NCBI RefSeq assembly: GCF_004854025.1
Contig: NZ_STGM01000002.1
Coordinates: 434,001 to 498,000, forward strand
DNA: 64,000 nucleotides
Source of the DNA: Microbacterium hydrothermale
GTDB taxonomy: Bacteria; Actinomycetota; Actinomycetes; Actinomycetales; Microbacteriaceae
Reading direction: 5' to 3'
The translations under genes were made by a program, and so were the position numbers. The stretch's first letter is position 1; the number at the start of each line of letters is the position of its first letter. Below the pieces are notes generated by a model, which had not been told where the DNA came from, searched no databases, and saw only the letters and a program-made list of their open reading frames with translations. Positions 23,145 to 31,550 of this stretch are shown here, one piece after another.

Positions 23145-24329
23145 ATGAAGGTCATCGTCATCGGCGCCGGTGTCGGCGGAACCTCCGCCGCCCTGGCCCT
23201 GCAGAAGCTCGGACACGACGTCGTCGTCTACGACCGCATGCGCGAGAACCGCCCCGTCGGTGCCGCCCTGTCGCTGTGGTCCAACGGCGTGAAGGTGCTC
23301 AACTGGCTGGGACTCGGCCCCCAGGTCGCCGCCCTCGGCGGGCGAATGGACGACATGGCCTACTACGACGGGCACACCGGCGACGAGATGTGCCGCTTCA
23401 GCCTCGCCCCCGTCACCGCGCAGACGGGGCAGCGTCCCTATCCCGTCGCGCGCGCCGACCTGCAGCAGCTGATGATGGATGCCGTCGGCCCCGACAACAT
23501 CCGGCTGGGGAAGCAGCTCACCGGCGTCTCCGAGACCGACGGTGTCGTGACAGCCGTCTTCGCCGACGGGTCGAGCGACACGGCCGACCTGCTGATCGGC
23601 GCCGACGGGGCGCGCTCGCTCGTGCGCGACTACGTGACCGAGCCGAGCGGCATCCGCCCCGAGCGCACCTACTCGGGGTACGTCAACTACAACGGCCTCG
23701 TGACCGCCGACGAGCGGATCGGCCCCCTCGACCAGTGGACGACCTACGTGGGCGACGGCAAGCGCTGCGCCGTCATGCCCGTCGCGGGCGACCGCTTCTA
23801 CTTCTTCGTCGACGTGCCCGGACCGTCGGGCGTGGTCGAGGACCGCATGGCCGCCCTCGAAGACGCCTTCGGCTCGTGGGGCGCCCCCGGGGTGCGCGCG
23901 CTGCTCGACGGGATCGACCCCGACGAGTCGCTCAACCGCGTGGAGATCTGGGACATCGACCCCTTCGACACCTGGGTGCGCGGGCGCGTGGCGATCCTCG
24001 GCGACGCCGCGCACAACACCGCCCCCGACATCGGCCAGGGCGCGTGCTCGGCCCTCGAGGACAGCTTCGCCCTCGGCATCGTCTTCGCGACCTCGACCCT
24101 CGGCGTCGAGGACTCACTGAAGCGCTACGAGCGCATCCGCACCGAGCGCGCGGGCGACCTCGTACTGCGCGCCCGAAAGCGCGCGCACGAGACGCACGCC
24201 TTCGACGTCGAGGCGACGCAGGCCTGGTACGACGGCCTGCGCCGCGAAGACGGCACGGGCGTCATCCGCGGCATCGTGGGCAACATCGAGGGCAGCCCGG
24301 TGGAGTTGGGCGCGAGCGTTCTGGGCTGA
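23145..24329 (+). CDS. hpxO: FAD-dependent urate hydroxylase
   Basis: A 394-residue group A flavin monooxygenase. The N-terminal FAD site is VIVIGAGVGGTSAAL. The middle NAD(P)/FAD motif is DLLIGADGARS, and the second flavin motif is GDAAHNTAPDIGQGACSALED. Overall length and sequence pattern match HpxO, which oxidises urate to 5-hydroxyisourate with NADH and O2. It replaces uricase, for which no gene is seen. The ATG at 23145 has GAGGAGAG upstream, and the gene lies 8 bases after the hydrolase that uses its product. Confidence 0.9.
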   Translation: MKVIVIGAGVGGTSAALALQKLGHDVVVYDRMRENRPVGAALSLWSNGVKVLNWLGLGPQVAALGGRMDDMAYYDGHTGDEMCRFSLAPVTAQTGQRPYPVARADLQQLMMDAVGPDNIRLGKQLTGVSETDGVVTAVFADGSSDTADLLIGADGARSLVRDYVTEPSGIRPERTYSGYVNYNGLVTADERIGPLDQWTTYVGDGKRCAVMPVAGDRFYFFVDVPGPSGVVEDRMAALEDAFGSWGAPGVRALLDGIDPDESLNRVEIWDIDPFDTWVRGRVAILGDAAHNTAPDIGQGACSALEDSFALGIVFATSTLGVEDSLKRYERIRTERAGDLVLRARKRAHETHAFDVEATQAWYDGLRREDGTGVIRGIVGNIEGSPVELGASVLG

Positions 24330-24362
24330 GGGGCGCGGCGGCTTCCGCACCCGGGGGGCCGG

Positions 24363-24456
24363 GCAGAACTCCTGAGAAATCGGACGCCGCCCACCCTGCG
24401 ACGGCGGAAATCCGGGGCATCCCGCCCCTCACGGCGCGGAAAGTCAGGAGTTTCGC
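24363..24456. repeat. Family I palindromic repeat between convergent hpxO and apt
   Basis: Left arm GCAGAACTCCTGA (24363-24375) and right arm TCAGGAGTTTCGC (24444-24456) enclose a 68-bp interior. It occupies most of the 166-bp gap and could end transcription from either side, though no T-run follows. Confidence 0.78.
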
Positions 24457-24495
24457 ACGCCGCCACCCGGCGACGGCACCTCCGAGAGGGAGGCG

Positions 24496-25020
24496 TCAGA
24501 CGTGGAAGACCGAGTGCACGTCGTCGCCGAGCACCTCGCGGCCGCCGAGACCGTCGATCTCGAGCAGCGTCGCGATCCCCACGACCTCGCTGCCCACGGC
24601 CTCGAGCAGGTCGCGGCCCGCGCCGAGGGTGCCGCCGGTCGCGAGCACGTCGTCGAGCAGCAGGACGCGGGCGCCCGCGGCGTTGTCGTCGTGCATCTCG
24701 ATCTGCGCCGAGCCGTACTCGAGGTCGTACGACATGGTCGCGGCGGGACGCGGCAGCTTGCCGGCCTTGCGGATCGGCATGAGACCGACGTTCGCGGCGA
24801 TGGCCGCGGCCCCCGCCAGGAGGAACCCGCGGGCCTCGACACCCGCGACGGCGTCGAAGCGGCCCGCGAAAGGCTCGATGAGCGCCTCGACGACGGTGCG
24901 CAGGGCCGCGGCATCCGTCAGCAACGGCGTGATGTCGCGGAACACGATCCCGGGCTTCGGGTAATCGGGGATGCTCGTGATGAGGGATTCAGCGCGGGCG
25001 AGGGCGGAGGCGTCGGGCAC
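24496..25020 (-). CDS. apt: Adenine phosphoribosyltransferase
   Basis: A 174-residue type I phosphoribosyltransferase. The PRPP-binding loop is VLLLDDVLATGGTLGAG. The N-terminal IPDYPKPGIVFRDITPLL and EARGFLLAGAAA are classic for Apt. It salvages adenine to AMP with PRPP in the cytoplasm. The start is GTG at 25020, 6 bases after TAGGCT on the minus strand, so the transcript is probably leaderless. It is convergent with hpxO, and its promoter faces the alpha-glucosidase promoter. Confidence 0.93.
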   Translation of the reverse strand: MPDASALARAESLITSIPDYPKPGIVFRDITPLLTDAAALRTVVEALIEPFAGRFDAVAGVEARGFLLAGAAAIAANVGLMPIRKAGKLPRPAATMSYDLEYGSAQIEMHDDNAAGARVLLLDDVLATGGTLGAGRDLLEAVGSEVVGIATLLEIDGLGGREVLGDDVHSVFHV

Positions 25021-25026
25021 GGTTCC

Positions 25027-25032
25027 AGCCTA
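25027..25032 (-). promoter_or_regulatory. -10 element (TAGGCT) of apt
   Basis: TAGGCT on the minus strand ends 6 bases before the GTG start. The sequence between this and the next promoter (25033-25118) is simple GC-rich repeats with no gene. Confidence 0.55.
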
Positions 25033-25118
25033 ATCGCGGCTCTCCCGCGCCGCCCCGCGCCCGGCGCCGGGCCCGGCGCCCGGGCCCCGCCCCCGCACGA
25101 CCCGAACCCGCACCGCCC

Positions 25119-25149
25119 TTGACGTCACTGCAAGCGCTTGCACTAACGT
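25119..25149 (+). promoter_or_regulatory. Alpha-glucosidase promoter with internal LacI-type operator
   Basis: The -35 is TTGACG (25119-25124) and the -10 is TAACGT (25144-25149), a 19-bp spacer. A perfect 14-bp palindrome TGCAAGCGCTTGCA (25129-25142) fills the spacer. This is the CG-centred form bound by LacI/GalR regulators. The ATG follows the -10 by 6 bases. Confidence 0.72.
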
Positions 25150-25155
25150 GGACCC

Positions 25156-26835
25156 ATGACCTTCACGCAGCAGGACTCGCGACCCGAACTCGCGTCCGCA
25201 CCCGGCTCGGAGTGGTGGCGCACCGCCGTCATCTACCAGATCTACCCGCGCTCGTTCGCGGACGCGTCGGGCGACGGCCTGGGCGACCTCCCCGGCGTCA
25301 CCGCGCACCTCGACGACCTGCGCAAGCTGGGGGTGGATGCCATCTGGCTCAGCCCCTTCCAGACCTCGCCGCAGAAGGACGCCGGCTACGACGTCGCCGA
25401 CTACCGCGACGTCGACCCGATCTTCGGCACCCTGGCCGACTTCGACGCCATGCTGGCGGGCGCGCACGAGCGCGGCATCCGGGTCATCGTCGACCTCGTG
25501 CCCAATCACTCCAGCGATCAGCACGTGTGGTTCCAGGAGGCGCTGACGGCCGCCCCCGGCAGCCCGGAGCGGGCGCGGTACATCTTCCGCGACGGCAAGG
25601 GCGAGAACGGCGAACTGCCCCCCAACAACTGGGAGAGCGTCTTCGGCGGCGGCATGTGGAAGCGCGTCACCGAGGCCGACGGCACGCCCGGCCAGTGGTA
25701 CCTGCACATCTTCGACGAGAGCCAGCCCGACTTCGACTGGACCAATCCCGAGGTGCGCGCGGAGTTCCGCGACGTGCTGCGCTTCTGGCTCGACCGCGGG
25801 GTCGACGGCTTCCGCGTCGACGTCGCGCACGGCCTGATCAAGGCCGAGGGCCTCCCCGACTACACGCCCGACCCCGACGGGGGGTCGATGGGCGGCGACG
25901 CCGAGTCGGTGCCCTACTGGGGCCAGCCGGGCGTGCACGAGGTGTGGCGCGAATGGCACGAGGTGCTCGCCGAGTACGACGGCGACCGGGCGCTCTGCGC
26001 CGAGGCGTGGCTGCCCACCGTCGCCGAGACGGCCCTGTGGGTGCGCCCCGACGAAATGCACCAGGCGTTCAACTTCCACTACCTCGAGACGAAATGGGAT
26101 GCCGCGGCCCTCCGCGCCGTGATCACCGAGTCGCTCGACGAGTACGGTGCCGTCGGCGCCCCCAGCACCTGGGTGCTGTCGAACCACGACGTCGTACGCC
26201 ACGCCTCGCGCCTCGCGTTGACGGCCGAGAACCCCCAGGGCGCCGGTATCGGCCCGAAGTCCCCGGGCCAGCCCGACCCCGTGAAGGGCCTGCGTCGCGC
26301 CCGCGCGGCCACCTCGCTGATGCTCGCCCTCCCGGGCTCGTCGTACCTGTACCAGGGCGAGGAGCTCGGCCTGCCCGAGGTCATCGACCTGCCCGACGAC
26401 GCCCGTCAGGATCCGACGTGGTTCCGCACGAACGGCGAGCGCTACGGTCGCGACGGATGCCGCGTGCCCCTGCCCTGGACGGCCGATGCGCCCGCCTACG
26501 GCTTCAACGACACCGGGGCCTCGTGGCTGCCCCAGCCGTCTGAGTGGGCCGACCTCGCGTTCGACCAGCAGGTCGACGACCCGTCGTCGACGCTCACGCT
26601 CTACCGCGCGCTGCTCGCCGAGCGCCGCGCCCGCAACCTCGGCGCGGGCGACCTCGCGTGGGTCGACGGGTACGGCGACGACGTGGTGGCGTTCCGCAAC
26701 GGCACGCTGCTCGTGATCGCCAACCTGGGCGACGCCGCGGTCGAGCTGCCCGCGGGAGAGGTGCTGGTCGCGAGCGGCCCCCTCGACGGCGAGCGCCTGC
26801 CCACCGACACGACCGTCTGGATCGCCGCGGCCTGA
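25156..26835 (+). CDS. Alpha-glucosidase / oligo-1,6-glucosidase, GH13
   Basis: A 559-residue glycoside hydrolase. GH13 regions are VIYQIYPRSF, IVDLVPNHSS (region I), GFRVDVAHG with nucleophile Asp222 (region II), CAEAW with acid/base Glu283 (region III), and VLSNHDV with Asp345 (region IV). The layout fits alpha-glucosidases acting on maltose or isomaltose-type sugars; no signal peptide is seen, so it is cytoplasmic. The ATG at 25156 follows the -10 closely. It forms an operon-like pair with the LacI regulator 34 bp downstream, which probably binds the palindrome in its promoter. Confidence 0.9.
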   Translation: MTFTQQDSRPELASAPGSEWWRTAVIYQIYPRSFADASGDGLGDLPGVTAHLDDLRKLGVDAIWLSPFQTSPQKDAGYDVADYRDVDPIFGTLADFDAMLAGAHERGIRVIVDLVPNHSSDQHVWFQEALTAAPGSPERARYIFRDGKGENGELPPNNWESVFGGGMWKRVTEADGTPGQWYLHIFDESQPDFDWTNPEVRAEFRDVLRFWLDRGVDGFRVDVAHGLIKAEGLPDYTPDPDGGSMGGDAESVPYWGQPGVHEVWREWHEVLAEYDGDRALCAEAWLPTVAETALWVRPDEMHQAFNFHYLETKWDAAALRAVITESLDEYGAVGAPSTWVLSNHDVVRHASRLALTAENPQGAGIGPKSPGQPDPVKGLRRARAATSLMLALPGSSYLYQGEELGLPEVIDLPDDARQDPTWFRTNGERYGRDGCRVPLPWTADAPAYGFNDTGASWLPQPSEWADLAFDQQVDDPSSTLTLYRALLAERRARNLGAGDLAWVDGYGDDVVAFRNGTLLVIANLGDAAVELPAGEVLVASGPLDGERLPTDTTVWIAAA

Positions 26836-26869
26836 GCCGCGGCATCCGCTTCTTCGAGGGCCCGGGACC

Positions 26870-27874
26870 GTGGCCGGTATCGACGACGTCGCGCGCGCCG
26901 CGGGAGTGTCGACCGCCACGGTCTCGCGCGCCCTCAGCGGGCGCGGTCCGGTGTCGGTGGCGACGCGGGATCGCGTGCTCGCCGCGGCGGAGAGCCTCGG
27001 CTACGTCGTCTCGGCGTCCGCGTCGAGCCTCGCCTCGGGGCGCACGCGCGCCGTCGGGGTGGTGGTGCCCTTCCTCGACCGCTGGTTCTTCAGCACCGTG
27101 CTCGCCGGGATCTCCGACGCCCTCGTGCGCAAGGGCTACGACATCACGCTGTACAGCGTGAGCGCCGACCCCGCCGAGCGCCGCCGCGTCTTCGACGACC
27201 ACCTCCGGCGCCGCCGGATCGACGCCGTCATCACGATCGCCCTCGAACTGGATGCCGAGGAGTCGGCGTCGCTGAACGGCCTCGACGTTCCGATCGTCGC
27301 GATCGCCGGCCCCAACCCCCTGGTGACCACGTTGACGGTCGACGACCTCGCGGTCGGCCGTCTCGCCACGACGCACTTGCTCGGTCTCGGTCATCGCCGC
27401 ATCACCCACATCGGGGCGGATGCCGCGATCGACGCCGGATCGACCGTGCCGGCGTTACGCCGACGCGGCTTCGAGCAGGTGCTCGCGGAGGCCGGGGTCA
27501 CCGACGCGCGCTTCGAACCGGCCGACTTCACGATCGAGGGCGGGTCGGCGGCGGCGGCACGCGCCCTCGCCGCACCCGATGCGCCGACCGCGTTGTTCGC
27601 GGCATCCGATGAGATGGCGATCGGGGCGATCCTCGCCGCCCGCGACCGGGGCCTGCGCGTTCCTCACGACGTGTCGATCATCGGCGTCGACGGTCACGAA
27701 CTGGGCCGGTGGTTCGGGCTGACCACCGTGGATCAGTTCGCGCGGGGTCAGGGCGAACGCGCGGCCCACGCGGTGCTGGCCGAGCTCGACGGCGCCGAGC
27801 CCGCCCGCGGACGCGGCACCCTGCCGTTCGAACTCGTCGATCGCGGCTCGACGGCCGCTCCGTCTCGGCGTTGA
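26870..27874 (+). CDS. LacI family transcriptional regulator of the alpha-glucosidase
   Basis: A 334-residue repressor. The N-terminal helix-turn-helix is IDDVARAAGVSTATVSRALS, followed by the hinge helix (SSLASGRT). A periplasmic-binding-protein-like effector domain follows (VGVVVPFLDRWFFST ... ALFAASDEMAIGAILAARD). The start is GTG at 26870. It lies downstream of the glucosidase gene, and its likely operator is the 14-bp palindrome at 25129-25142. The effector is probably an alpha-glucoside. Confidence 0.9.
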   Translation: MAGIDDVARAAGVSTATVSRALSGRGPVSVATRDRVLAAAESLGYVVSASASSLASGRTRAVGVVVPFLDRWFFSTVLAGISDALVRKGYDITLYSVSADPAERRRVFDDHLRRRRIDAVITIALELDAEESASLNGLDVPIVAIAGPNPLVTTLTVDDLAVGRLATTHLLGLGHRRITHIGADAAIDAGSTVPALRRRGFEQVLAEAGVTDARFEPADFTIEGGSAAAARALAAPDAPTALFAASDEMAIGAILAARDRGLRVPHDVSIIGVDGHELGRWFGLTTVDQFARGQGERAAHAVLAELDGAEPARGRGTLPFELVDRGSTAAPSRR

Positions 27875-27995
27875 CCCTCTCGCGCCTCAGCGCACCGCTC
27901 CGCGGCACGATCCGCGCGACCGCTCTCCGCCCGACCTCGGAGAGCGCCGGAATGGGCTCTGCCCTCACCGACCGTTCTGCGCGGCGAGGGCGCCA

Positions 27996-28027
27996 GGGAG
28001 ACCGAGCCGGTTGCGGACCGGTCTCCC
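27996..28027. terminator. Hairpin between convergent genes
   Basis: GGGAGACCG (27996-28004) and CGGTCTCCC (28019-28027) are perfect complements with a 14-base loop. They end just before the arabinofuranosidase stop codon. No long T-run follows, so the terminator role is inferred from position. The rest of 27875-27995 shows no gene. Confidence 0.5.
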
Positions 28028-28033
28028 TTCGCG

Positions 28034-29545
28034 TCATCCGAGCGAGATGGCGGTCCAGGACACCGGCGGCAGGGTGACCTTCAGGCTCCCGGCCGTGATC
28101 GTCGCCGAGTCGTTGGGGACCGGCGCGACGCGCTCGGGGTCGTCGAGTGTGTTGGCGGCCGACCGGTCGTCGTCCGCGAGCGTGTGCGTCTCGAGTACTG
28201 CGATCTCCCCCAGCTCCGACACGTCGATCGCCACGTCGAGGGCCTCGGTCGTCGAGCGGTTCACGAGGAATACCGCGCTGCGCCCGGCCTCCGCGTCATG
28301 CGTGGCGACCGCGTCGACCAGCGGAACCTCACCGTAGGCCTCGGTCGTGTAGGTCGGCGCCTGCAGGTCGAGACGCAGCGCCTCGCCGCGCGCCAGACGC
28401 GACGTGATCGAGAACGGGAAGAACGTCGTCTGCTTCCACGCGATCCCGCCCGGCTCCGTCATGATCGGCGCGATCACGTTGACCAGCTGCGCCAGAGAAG
28501 CGGATGCCACACGGTCGGCGTGCTTGAGGAGCGAGATCATGAGATTGCCGAACACGACGGCATCCAGCACGGAGTAGGAGTCTTCGAGCAGCCGCGGGGC
28601 GACGGGGAAGTTGCCGACCCCCGAGAGCTTGTCGACCTCGTGGTAGCGATCGATGTACCAGACATTCCATTCGTCGAACGAGATGTCGATGCGCTTCCTG
28701 GACTGCTTGACCGCGCCGACGTGGTCTGCCGTAGCGACGACCTTCTCGATGAACGCGTCCATGTCGACCGCCGAGGCGAGGAAGCTGTCGACGTCGCCGC
28801 CGCGCTCCTCATAGTAGGCGTGGCACGAGATGAGGTCGACGTCGTCGTAGGTGTGTGTGAGCACGACCCGCTCCCACTCGCCGAAGGTGGGCATGTGGGC
28901 GCTCGAAGAGCCGCAGACCACGAGCTGCAGGTCGGGGTCGAACATCCGCATCGCCTTGGCGGCCTGCGACGCGATCTTCCCGTAGTCGTCGGCAGATCGA
29001 TGACCCAGCTGCCATGGGCCGTCCATCTCGTTGCCGAGGCACCACATGCGCACGTCGAACGGCGTCGGGCGCCCGTTGGCGATGCGCTGATCACTGAGTG
29101 CGGTGCCGCCGTGGGCGTTGGAGTACTCGAGCAGGTCGAGTGCCTCGAGCGTTCCGCGCGTGCCGAGGTTCACGGCCATCATGAGGTCGGATCCCACTTT
29201 GTCGAGCCACGACGAGAACTCGTGCAGGCCGATCTCGTTCGTCTCGGTCGAGTGCCAGGCGAGGTCGATGCGGCGCGGACGCTTCTCGACGGGTCCCACC
29301 GAGTCCTCCCACCGGAATCCCGAGACGAAGTTGCCGCCGGGATATCGGATGGTGTCGACGCCGAGCTCCTTCACGAGCTCGATGACATCCTGCCGGAAGC
29401 CATCGGCATCCGCCGTGGGGTGACCGGGTTCGAAGATGCCGGTGTAGATGTGGCGGCCGAGATGCTCGACGAACCCGCCGAAGATCTTGCGCCGGATCGG
29501 GCCGATGACGGCTCCGGGGTCGATGGAGAGACGTGCGTCAGGCAT
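28034..29545 (-). CDS. Alpha-L-arabinofuranosidase, GH51
   Basis: A 503-residue glycoside hydrolase. The acid/base Glu173 is in WCLGNEMDGPW and the nucleophile Glu292 is in FDEWNVWY, both standard for GH51. The N-terminal IFGGFVEHLGRHIYTGIFEP is also typical. No signal peptide is seen, so it removes arabinofuranose from short imported oligosaccharides in the cytoplasm. The ATG at 29545 is chosen because upstream in-frame sequence belongs to the permease gene. It is the last gene of a binding protein-permease-permease-hydrolase operon. Confidence 0.92.
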   Translation of the reverse strand: MPDARLSIDPGAVIGPIRRKIFGGFVEHLGRHIYTGIFEPGHPTADADGFRQDVIELVKELGVDTIRYPGGNFVSGFRWEDSVGPVEKRPRRIDLAWHSTETNEIGLHEFSSWLDKVGSDLMMAVNLGTRGTLEALDLLEYSNAHGGTALSDQRIANGRPTPFDVRMWCLGNEMDGPWQLGHRSADDYGKIASQAAKAMRMFDPDLQLVVCGSSSAHMPTFGEWERVVLTHTYDDVDLISCHAYYEERGGDVDSFLASAVDMDAFIEKVVATADHVGAVKQSRKRIDISFDEWNVWYIDRYHEVDKLSGVGNFPVAPRLLEDSYSVLDAVVFGNLMISLLKHADRVASASLAQLVNVIAPIMTEPGGIAWKQTTFFPFSITSRLARGEALRLDLQAPTYTTEAYGEVPLVDAVATHDAEAGRSAVFLVNRSTTEALDVAIDVSELGEIAVLETHTLADDDRSAANTLDDPERVAPVPNDSATITAGSLKVTLPPVSWTAISLG

Positions 29546-29598
29546 GGGTGCGCTTTCTGTGGTCGTGCGAGAAGAGGATGTCGGGAGGTGCGGGGCCG

Positions 29599-30555
29599 TC
29601 ACTTGACGCTGCCGAGCGTCAGGCCGCCCTGCCAGTAGCGCTGCAGAAGGAGGAACGACAACAGCAGGGGCAGCACGGAGATGAAGGCGCCCGAGGTGAT
29701 GAGGTTCCACACCTGCTCACCGCCGGCGCCCGCGTTCGACAGCGCCAGCCAGCGGTTCAGCCCCACGGTCACCGGCAGGGTTTCGGGGTTGGTGAGCATC
29801 GCGAGCGGCAGGAAGAAGTTGTTCCATGTGCCCACGATCGACAGCAGCAGCACCGTCACGATCGCGGGGCGCAGCAGGGGCACGACGATCGTGGTGAAGG
29901 TGCGCCACTCCCCCGCGCCGTCGATGCGGGCCGCCTCGAGCAGCTCGTCGGGCACGGTGTCCTGCGTGTAGACACGCATGAGGTAGACGGCGAAGGGGTT
30001 GAGGAGCGAGGGCAGGATGACGGCCCATCCGGTGTTCACGAGTCCGTATTGGCTGAGCAGCATGAACTGCGGGATGACCAGCGCGGTCAGCGGCACCATG
30101 ACCGACCCGAGGATCATGCCGAACACGAAGCCCCTGCCACGAAAGCGGTACTTCGCGAAGCCGTATCCGGCGAGCACGGCCACGATCGTCGCCCCGACTC
30201 CCGACACGAACGAGTACACGAATGAGTTGCCGAGCCAGGTCCAGTAGATGCCACCCTGGTGCTCGAAGAGACCGGCGATGTTGGCGAAGAGCTGCAGGGG
30301 ATCGTCGAACCAGAACGCGGGGCTGGAGAAGAGCCCACCCGTGCTCTTGGTCGCGGCGACGAAGAGCCACCAGATCGGGATCACGAAATACAGGGCGAGA
30401 ATCAGCAGCAGCACGTGCGAACCGATACGGCGGCCCCCCTGCGCGAGGCGGGCGTTGCGGCGCGCCTCACGGCGGGCCGCGCGGTCGGGGCGACCCGCCC
30501 CGGCGGTGACGATGGTGCGCGTGCGGTCGTCTCGCGCGGTGGTGGGGACGGCCAT
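29599..30555 (-). CDS. Sugar ABC transporter permease (MalG type)
   Basis: A 318-residue permease with six predicted helices. After a basic N-terminus (about 45 residues) comes VLLLILALYFVIPIWWLFVA. The EAA loop is ELLEAARIDGAGEWRTFTTI, which contacts the ATPase. The C-terminus GGLTLGSVK matches carbohydrate permeases of the CUT1 group. It forms the import channel with the upstream permease. The ATG shares one base with the preceding stop (TGATG). No ATPase gene is present, so a shared MsmX-type ATPase encoded elsewhere is expected. Confidence 0.9.
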   Translation of the reverse strand: MAVPTTARDDRTRTIVTAGAGRPDRAARREARRNARLAQGGRRIGSHVLLLILALYFVIPIWWLFVAATKSTGGLFSSPAFWFDDPLQLFANIAGLFEHQGGIYWTWLGNSFVYSFVSGVGATIVAVLAGYGFAKYRFRGRGFVFGMILGSVMVPLTALVIPQFMLLSQYGLVNTGWAVILPSLLNPFAVYLMRVYTQDTVPDELLEAARIDGAGEWRTFTTIVVPLLRPAIVTVLLLSIVGTWNNFFLPLAMLTNPETLPVTVGLNRWLALSNAGAGGEQVWNLITSGAFISVLPLLLSFLLLQRYWQGGLTLGSVK

Positions 30556-31475
30556 CACTTGAGTCCGTTCTGCTTGCGGGTGAGGAAGAGGAAGCCGAAC
30601 GAGCCGATGAAGACCACGATCGCGAGAGAGAAAGCGATCGTCGAGGCGTAGTTGAACTGGCTGTAGCTGAACGCGAGGGCGTAGGCGTACATGTTCGGCG
30701 TGTACTCCGCCGGAAGCGCCCCCGAGGCGATCGAGCGCAGCACGGTCGGTTCCGTGAAGAATTGCAGCGTTCCGATCAGGGCGAAGGTGATGACCATCAC
30801 CATCGACGAGGCGATCATCGGCACCTTGATGCGCGTCGCGATCTGCCATCCGCCGGCGCCGTCGACGCGCGCCGCCTCGTAGATCGACGGGTCGATCGAG
30901 CGCAGAGCGGCGTAGATGACGATCATGTAGTAGCCCGACCACTGCCAGGTCACGATGTTGACGAGGCTGCCGAAGATGGCGCTACTGGCGAGGAAGTCGG
31001 GGGCATCGAGACCGAACAGCCCGAAGATCGTGCCGGCCGGGCCGAATCGAGGGCTGTACAGGAAGCTCCACATGAGCGCCCCGATGACGACGGGAATCGC
31101 ATACGGCGCGAAGATCAGCAGGCGCGACGCCTTCGCCAGCCAGGTTCCCAGGGTGTCGAGCACGAGAGCGGCGACGAGAGCGACCAACAGCTGAGCCGGG
31201 ATCATGACGAGCGCGTAGAGCGCGACTCGTCCCAAGCCGCCGAGGAAGAGAGGGTCGGTGAAAGCCTTGAGGTAGTTGGCTGCGCCGACGAACTTGGTCC
31301 CTGTGGCCAGCGTGGAGCTGAACAGGCTCATCCCGAAGGCGTAGATGAGCGGAAAGATCAGGAACGCCGCGAAGATCACCAGGAACGGGGTGATGAAGAG
31401 CCACCCGACGCGCTGTCGACGTGCGTGTCCTGTGGCGCGGCGCCGCGGGGGCGTCGTGACGGTGTGCGTGGCCAT
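30555..31475 (-). CDS. Sugar ABC transporter permease (MalF type)
   Basis: A 306-residue inner-membrane permease. It shows WLFITPFLVIFAAFLIFPLIYA as the first helix and the CUT1 EAA loop as IYEAARVDGAGGWQIATRI. It pairs with the MalG-type permease and the lipoprotein encoded upstream. The ATG at 31475 has GGGAGAA as a ribosome site. The probable substrates are arabinose-containing oligosaccharides, judged from the arabinofuranosidase in the operon. Confidence 0.9.
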   Translation of the reverse strand: MATHTVTTPPRRRATGHARRQRVGWLFITPFLVIFAAFLIFPLIYAFGMSLFSSTLATGTKFVGAANYLKAFTDPLFLGGLGRVALYALVMIPAQLLVALVAALVLDTLGTWLAKASRLLIFAPYAIPVVIGALMWSFLYSPRFGPAGTIFGLFGLDAPDFLASSAIFGSLVNIVTWQWSGYYMIVIYAALRSIDPSIYEAARVDGAGGWQIATRIKVPMIASSMVMVITFALIGTLQFFTEPTVLRSIASGALPAEYTPNMYAYALAFSYSQFNYASTIAFSLAIVVFIGSFGFLFLTRKQNGLK

Positions 31476-31550
31476 GTGTTCTCCCGGTGAGGTCAGGGCG
31501 AGAGGGAAGAGCGGGCGGTGGGCCGACCCGTGGGCCGGCCCACCCCGGAC

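Noticed and set aside
28034..29710. Extended N-terminus of the arabinofuranosidase up to 29710
   Set aside because: The extra 55 residues lie inside the permease gene on the same strand and lack GH51 similarity.
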